Assembly (NCBI GenBank): GCA_911728455.2
Contig: OU452230.1
Span: forward strand, 139,001 to 203,000
DNA from: Marthasterias glacialis
Taxonomy: Eukaryota > Echinodermata > Asteroidea > Forcipulatida > Asteriidae
Length of the DNA stretch: 64,000 nt
Direction of reading: 5' to 3'
How positions within the stretch are numbered: the first letter of the stretch is position 1; every line of letters begins with the position of its first letter. Shown piece after piece: positions 57,193 through 64,000 of this stretch. Under the pieces are notes generated by a model. It made no database searches. It had not been told where the DNA came from and saw only the letters and a list, made by a program, of their open reading frames with translations. The position numbers were made by a program, and so were the translations under genes.

Positions 57193-57246
57193 GGCTTGGG
57201 CTTAGGCTTGGGCTTAGGCTTAGGGTTAGGCTTGGGCTTAGGCTTC
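57193..57246. repeat. telomere-like hexamer block
   Basis: Nine hexamers of GGCTTA/GGCTTG with one GGGTTA, i.e. TTAGGC/TTGGGC/TTAGGG variants. Interstitial; reads as (GL)n or (KP)n in translation. Confidence 0.85.
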
Positions 57247-57527
57247 AAAAACGGCCCTAATTTCGCGCGGTTTGGATACCGCGCTACTACCAAGCTACTA
57301 CTAAAAGCTTGCTCGAGTTGCCTGCGTGTACGTCAGTGATCACGACAATCGACTTTCAACACACGGGTTTGAAGGTTTTAAAAATGAGCCGGAAATTATT
57401 TTTCAAAGATTTGAGAATTTGTTTACAACATTTTGTAAAATCAAATTGTTATTCAAACCATATTCAGTGGATGAAATTTATTAAAACAGCACATTACACG
57501 TTCTTTTCTTTAAAAACATAGAACGAT

Positions 57528-57569
57528 TGCGCTTTCCAAGTCACGTGATGCGCTTTCCAAGTCACGTGA
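57528..57569. promoter_or_regulatory. perfect 21-bp tandem duplication carrying two CACGTG E-boxes
   Basis: TGCGCTTTCCAAGTCACGTG plus one base repeated twice (57528-57548, 57549-57569). Each copy holds GTCACGTGA, the preferred site of USF/MiT-type bHLH factors, at 57542-57547 and 57563-57568. Confidence 0.6.
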
Positions 57570-57728
57570 CCTATAGTGGGTATTAAGCATCAACAAACAC
57601 GACGTCCTCCATACAAAAGTGCCGTTGTACATGATGATTGTTGCATTTCTTTATTCGAAAGAGGCTTTTCTTTCTTGAAATATGTGAAGAACGTTCCAGA
57701 GTTTGTACCAGAGACCTTACCGAAGTGA

Positions 57729-57917
57729 ATGAATAAAGCCAGTAAGGATAGTTCTAACAAGTCCAGTGGAAATTCTAAGGAACGTTATGTTCACGATGTG
57801 GTAGTTGTACAGAACGTTTGGGCCACACGACCGCGATCACACACTTTGTCAACACAAGAATGTCACCATTTTGTAGCCGAAATCATCCAAAAGAAAGGGC
57901 TTTCCAAAACTGTGTGA
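57729..57917 (+). CDS. candidate small ORF or first exon, unknown function
   Basis: A true ATG opens 62 codons: a polar Ser/Lys-rich start (MNKASKDSSNKSSGNSKERY) then an ordered-looking segment with VVVVQNVWATRPRSHTLS and CHHFVAEIIQKKG. It lies ~160 bases downstream of the duplicated E-boxes and is CpG-richer than its surroundings, so it may be a small gene or a first coding exon. No family is recognised and no splice donor is convincing; chance occurrence is possible. Confidence 0.3.
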   Translation: MNKASKDSSNKSSGNSKERYVHDVVVVQNVWATRPRSHTLSTQECHHFVAEIIQKKGLSKTV

Positions 57918-58796
57918 TTCCTTTGTCTTTCCGCAAGCCTAAGTATAAATGCTCACTTTTACAACGTTCTTTACTTTTATTACAGTGATTTACATTACAA
58001 ACAAAATCACCGGGTGGCTACATCGACGTCCGACGCTGGTATAAGGTATAACTTAAATGTTAAGTTTAAGATTTTCTGTTTTTTGTCTCTGATAATCTAA
58101 CACTTCACATTTTAAACATTCTCTCTTTTTTAATGTGAATTCTTAACACTGTGTTAAAGTAATTTTAATAGCTATTGTCAATCGAAAGTTAATTTAAAGT
58201 CACAAGCGTATAAAACAATGTACTATTAAAATTAACATGCTGTATAAAGGTTAATTAATTCATGCGCAGTACAGTTAGGAATTGGTCAATATTATATGAA
58301 CAGCGCCCTCTGCTGTCAATTTGGTTTGCGTATGATTTTTCATTGGGGGCAACATAACTCTGTTGACGTTCATAAGGGTGCACCACACTAAATAGGCTTC
58401 CCAAAGCAACCAACGCTAAATGCTAAATATTCAAAAATACTCAAGAAATATTTTTAGTCTCTCAGGTTCTAGAAAACAAAACAATTTTCTGACAACTAAA
58501 CTACAATTTTCTTTTCAATTTTTAGTAGGTAAGGCGTTGATTTGTTTTGATAGGCTGATCGAAAATACAAACACCCCTGAACGAGTAAACTGGCCAGACT
58601 CCATCTTGAAAAGATGACCCTACACTTTTCAGCAATATGGGGCCATTTTAGAGGGCCAGTGTACCCAAAGTGCTCCAGGTTGAAAGTCAACAACCCCAGG
58701 GGCACAATGTTGAACCATTTTTCAACAATGATCCATAAAAGCCATGACCTTCAAATCTTTGATTTACAGAAAAAGTGAGGCTCGGCGCATGATTTT

Positions 58797-59002
58797 CTTT
58801 CAAGAATCTTTGGTCAGGGACTCTTTGATCTAGGAATCTTTTGTTAGGGAATCTTTGGTCAAGGAATCTTTGGTCTGGAAATCTTTGGTCAAGGAATCTT
58901 TGGTCTGGAAATCTTTAGTCAGGGAATCTTTGGTCTGGAAATCTTTGGTCAAGGAATCTTTGGTCTGGAAATCTTTAGTCAGGGAATCTTTGGTCAGGGT
59001 AA
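58797..59002. repeat. 15-bp minisatellite
   Basis: GGAATCTTTGGTC followed by AA, TG or AG, repeated about 13 times, with an alternating 30-bp higher order. The reverse strand stays open as TKDSLTKDFQ repeats, a period-15 artefact. Confidence 0.92.
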
Positions 59003-62000
59003 ATATTGATAAGGCCTTTCTTCCAAAATGAATGTAGAATAATAGCAAAGAAAAGCAAATGTCAAAAGTCCCTTTTGTAGCAGATAAGAATCAACTCACG
59101 TTGTTAATCAACTTTTTCTGTAAAAAGCATTTTGAGGAAAAGTAATAATTAAAAGATAGGTACTTCTTATGACATCAAAACACATCTATTAACATTGACA
59201 TAAAAAGAAAATTATTAATTTTCAACCAATTCATTGTTCAAAACTTAATTAAAAAAAACCTTGACTATGTAGTATTTTGGACTGTGGAGAAAATGAATTT
59301 GAATTAATGGCTTTTATTAAAATCAACATAATTTGATGTAAGCCTACATGTTTTATTGTGAATCTTGATCAAGGTTAGTTTTTCTTTCATTCAAATTGAT
59401 GTAATCACAGAGATTTTGGCTGGACAAAACGTCTGATCCCATTGTGGTATAATGTATTAGTGATTGCTTTGGGTCACAAGGAACAAGAAGAAATTACTAG
59501 AGAGGTACCGATGCTAGTGAGCTACCGATTGTAGAGAGATGCCATTGGTATGGTTGGAGTTAGGTCTAGTCTACTACTTAAAGGAATCAACAGTATCAAG
59601 CACTTTTGCTTGGACTGTACACTTATAGTATCCAACCCAAACCACGTAAAAGATCATTAAATTTTACTAATTCATCTAAACAATCGAACTGTTGATGTCT
59701 ACAAAAAATCAACTGCAACTACACCCCTAAGGCTATGCAACGTAAGAAATTCAAAATGGCCGCTGATGATGGAATCAAATTTGTCATTGATCTGGGGACT
59801 TGACCGTATCCCTCCCTATGTTGAGAGGTACAATCACAAATCACATCTCGTGGATTGTCCATCGCCTCCTCTCCTCTTACTAAATTCGTTACACGCCTAG
59901 ATGCGCTGGTGTTAATTGACAGTAGGAATGAAGAACTCGTAATGCTGTTGTAACATGACCGCTGGGGTAAATCAGTCTGCAGACACCATGTTAACAAACA
60001 TGTGACCTTAAAGCTACAGAAAACATTGGACTTTGGAAACGGAAAAACTGAAACGGATCTAATGAGCCAAAATAATCACAGCAGTTCAACTATGTTTGGA
60101 AAAAAATAAATTGAAATAACACAGAATAGTAACCAGACTATCAACTATGCCGTTTTCTTCATTTACAAAGTAATTCTTTGAAATGTTGTCGAATGGTCCA
60201 ATCAAATGCATCAGCATGTCTGGTTAAGCAAACATAAACACAATACAATACAAACTGAGAGCTTGGTCATCGTTACAGCTCGCTACATTTTAATCACTCA
60301 AATCGCATTCCAATAAAAACTCACTCAGATTTGTTTCTTCTTCTGATACACGCATTAGGCCTACCTAAAATTGTTTTTCCTTAACATTGTTCAGCATAAT
60401 ATATGTGTGCTGATCACGATATACTCTTCAACTCTCATTTAAGATAGCATTAGTTTTTACGAAGAACAACATATAGATTAATAGCGTTATCAATGCAACG
60501 ACCAACGTAAAGTTGATTTCTTACGTGTTTTTTTTTTTTATTGTGTATTTATTATTTTACACTTATACAAGAAAACTTCAGATTTACTTCTTTTTAAATG
60601 ACAATTATTGCCGCTAGCAAAGGTTGATTTCCGTCCGTTGAATTTTAAATCAAATGACATACTCTACCGAGTTACTGCCTTGAAGATTTTTCCATCCGAT
60701 ATGCCCTTTTGTGATTTGAAATAAATGTAATTATTAAAAAGAATAACTGCATGGAGGGGAGAGGTGATATATGATTAATTTACTATTCGTGCTGATAATA
60801 ATTCCCCAAGCACCCTCTTTCGAAAAAGCATTAGGTTCACTGACCTACTTGACGAGCTGACCCCAAGTGTCCCCCGTCTAGCCTTTCTTGGATAACAGGG
60901 TAAAAGAGCCCTCGGTTTTTATTAATAAGCTCGGGGCCTCGATGACTCCCCATTCGACCGGGGAAAATTCTCGTTCCTTAACCCGGAGTTCTCGGCGCTA
61001 ATCAACACTACAACCCGTATCCCACGGGACTAAGTGTAGTTCAAAAGGGGGATATGATAACGCTGGATTATTGTCCCGACTTTCCTGTCCCGTTCAATAT
61101 AATTTTGACATAAACTAATGGCATCGCAACCCTGGAGCGAGTTACATAAATTACATTATACACTCGTGGGTATAGCTACTCGGGCTTGTGTAAGGCGTGC
61201 GTAGGTCGAACAGGTTGGCCCTTGGCTAGTTTTCGAGAGGAGACTGAGTATGTTACTGTTCCAATCTGCACAAGGAGAACTGCTTTTCATGTCTTATAAA
61301 AAAAGACATCTCATGACAATTTCAGACAAATCTTACAATAAAAAATTTAGACTGCATAATGATTCCACGCAGTCAATTCTTGTCACAATCGATTTTGTAT
61401 GTGATATACAGATCGTAAAGTTGCACGCTATTTCTATAATTGTAATGACTTGTGAATAACAGAGACTGGATTTTATTCAGACTTTTAAATTAAGTAGTTT
61501 TAATGACCATCTTTCTTTAACTTTTTTTCTCATATACAGATTAGATCAGAATTGGTTATCAGATAAGAGCTTAGTCAAAATCATTGCTAAAAATTAAACT
61601 ATAATTCCCATATGTGATCTTACAGAGAAGGTAGAAAGCCACGAACAAGTCTCCAATAAGAATAACTAATTCCTCAAAATATTAACACTCGTCTTCCCTC
61701 CAAAGCGCTGGAGTTGTTAAAAAATGAAAGCATACCATAATATCTTATTTGTTAATGTAATTAATTGCCATCAGAAAGCTACCGGAATGTTATAGGGGTA
61801 CACGTTTACAAACGAATAAATTTAAAATAAAAACCGTTTTTACATTGTACACACTTGAACAATCGTTTTATCTCGTGAGGTTTCATCGGTGGGAAATAAA
61901 AAAAATGGTTATGCCCAAAAAGTATTCGATATAAAACCAAATGCGTTATTCGTGTCGTCGTGAAATAAAGACAAATAAAAAGTTTTGCACGCATACAAAA

Positions 62001-64000
62001 AATTGAGAATTTTTTTAATTCCTGATTCTGTTCGATGGGTTTGCTAGAATACTTTGAGAAAACACCAAAAGATTTACTGCCATCCAAATCGAGTAACTCA
62101 TCTGAGTGAGAAGGCGAATAACACAGTGCATTATACTACTCGTTAAGTGATCGCATTCGAAAACACCATATGTATTACACGTTATACCACAAGCATTTTG
62201 TCTTGTAAATTTCCCTGTCCCGCATCACCACGTCACAATGCTCTAACTTCAATTCCAAGGTGATGATACCTCAGCCAAATTCGGTTACCTGGAAAATCGG
62301 CTCATCGTCCAAACACCCCGTGAAATATTCTGTAATTCGCTATCTCAACGTACCACCGTGAAAGCGAATACCCGTTTCACTTATCGGGATACCGATACCA
62401 CCTATGCAACACACACCTTACCCAAACAACGACTGATTTTTAAGACCCTGCCGAAAATTGCGTATTATATTTTTGTGTTCCACAAACTGACATACTATAT
62501 CCCGTGTTGAGTGTAGGTCGGTGACTCCGCGGAGGTTCGCTTTGAGAAGTCATACCTGTACTTTATTATACCTTCTTGATTCTAAGAAGAGCAAGAAATC
62601 TCTGGCAATTTCAAGAGAAGAATTTTGAAGCATCCTGTTTGCAGATGGACTTTGAGTTAACAAGACACAATGTATTTTCGCTTCCATGTTTGCCAAACAT
62701 TGAATTTTGGTTTAATGATAATTTTCATTGATGATAATTGTTCATGGCAACTGTCTATAATATAGATGTACAGTAATGTCCATGCAATGCTTAGAATTTA
62801 CTCACCTCATAGGTCGCTTCTTTAGATGGGGGCGGGGCGGGCGGGCGGGCGGGGGGAGGGAGCAATTACGAATAATGGCTCCTCAAAAAAATAAAGTCGT
62901 CCCCTATATTACCAATAATACGAACCTATTCACACTGCCTCGATTTGGACCAAAATAATACACTTAATGGAAACATCGCACTATGGCAGACGCGAAAGAA
63001 AACTACATATTGTCATTAACTGAGTGCGCATCTCTATATAGTTGGAATAACTTTCTATGTCATTTCCCCATGCAACCTGGCCAGTGATTTGTGGTTAAAA
63101 TAAAATGTATTTATTCCACCTTTAATCAAATATGAACTTTCAAGGGTGTTCCCGTTCCACAATTTGAGCTTGCAACTTAAAATCGACACAATGTTCGAAG
63201 AAAAAATAAATAAAAATGCAAGCACCCGGGGAATCGACATCCCCAGAGGGCGTCTTGCCGGGATGGCAAGCTCTGCAAATAAAACGATTCATTAGACGTT
63301 TTAAAGCCACTACAGAAACATTTGTAAAGAATTTAAAGAAATAGGGGCTTTACTCGTGCGGAAAATGCCATATTACATTGAGCCTTGTAAATCCATATCT
63401 TATATATGCAAACTAATGTATCACACTATTGGGAATCCATATCGGTTGTTGCCATGGAAACACGTATATAAATGCTATTCAGAGATTACGGATATTTTTG
63501 TTCTGATCTTTAGTGAGAACAGTCGTCAAAGATTATGTAAAATTAAGTGTGGCGTATCACGTGGGTCCTGAATCCTAAATGAAATTCCAAGACTTTCAAA
63601 AATATGCGACCTCACATACCTTGTTAGCTGTATGGGAAAAGTCATGTTTAAATAATTCGAAGAAGAACACGTGATCATTGAAAAACCGATGACAAGCAGT
63701 GGTTTATTAGAAGATCAAGCGAACAGTGCAAGTTTGGGAAGAAAAATGATTTATTTGATAGTTCTTCGAAGAAGCTGTGATAAGTAATGATTCTAGAAAA
63801 AAAAGAGAACGATGGTTCTGAGAAGAACAAGCGATAATAACTGATTGATTTAGAACAATGATATTGATATAATGTAGGCCCTACCAGTAGTTCAACTTTA
63901 TTAATGGAATGTGTTAATCGTACAAAGTTTTAACATAAATTCGATTCCCAGTTAGGGGCTAGATCCGGATACTTATTAATGTATTTATTTATTTGTCTAT
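59003..64000. other. right-hand intergenic region
   Basis: No gene recognised. GC-richer, non-repetitive blocks at about 60830-61230 and 62200-62550 stand out in AT-rich sequence and may be conserved non-coding elements. A G-quadruplex-like run is at 62827-62861. Confidence 0.4.
62827..62861 (+). repeat. G-rich run with quadruplex potential
   Basis: Seven consecutive G-runs of three or more separated by single C or A bases, e.g. GGGCGGGCGGGCGGG. Confidence 0.85.

Noticed and set aside
59719..59997. 92-codon minus-strand frame
   Set aside because: Starts at TTG; the nearby ATG is in another frame that stops quickly; no recognisable domain.

Overview
The window is eukaryotic nuclear DNA: AT-rich, with spliced genes, canonical GT/AG introns, long gene-poor stretches, and many microsatellites and decayed transposons. 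The gene models point to a marine invertebrate deuterostome, most likely an echinoderm. The evidence is a COUP-TF nuclear receptor nearly identical to other animal COUP-TFs over its DNA- and ligand-binding domains, a CD73-like ectonucleotidase, a ZNF474-like C2HC zinc-finger protein and the first exon of the peroxisomal multifunctional enzyme HSD17B4. The species cannot be fixed from the sequence alone.

Layout. (1) 1-1.2 kb: first coding exon of an HSD17B4-like gene on the minus strand (551-605; the rest lies left of the window), with a CpG-richer possible bidirectional promoter to its right. (2) 3.5-10.7 kb: a three-exon ZNF474-like gene on the plus strand, 636 codons, with four tandem pairs of C2HC fingers. 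Its 4.6-kb second intron holds a broken CR1/L2-like LINE, a nested hairpin and a decayed copy of the last exon. (3) 13.7-20.1 kb: an eight-exon 5'-nucleotidase (CD73/NT5E) homologue, 546 codons. All splice sites and frames are intact, but four metal ligands and several substrate-binding residues are replaced, so it reads as a secreted pseudoenzyme. Its fourth intron carries an intact antisense gag-like ORF behind a TATA box, and its seventh carries a tandem array of donor-like sites. Two diverged copies of one MITE-like repeat flank the gene. (4) 20-38.6 kb: gene-free, with a 1.13-kb TIR element, minisatellites, a 77-bp-arm hairpin, a mariner relic, AGGTCA half-site repeats and GC-richer islands. 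(5) 38.7-51.8 kb: a complete three-exon COUP-TF/seven-up gene on the minus strand (477 codons), with a ~10-kb intron and an upstream leader/promoter near 52.2-52.6 kb. (6) 52.6-64 kb: COUP-TF upstream desert with a tandem E-box duplication beside a small ORF, an interstitial telomere-like block and more GC-richer islands.

The genes do not form an operon or an obvious pathway. COUP-TF, with its long intron and flanking desert, has the architecture of a developmental regulator with dispersed cis-regulatory elements. The strongest unusual signal is the catalytically dead CD73-like gene. Exon coordinates come from reading splice consensus, phase continuity and remembered family conservation; no alignment program or transcript data was used.
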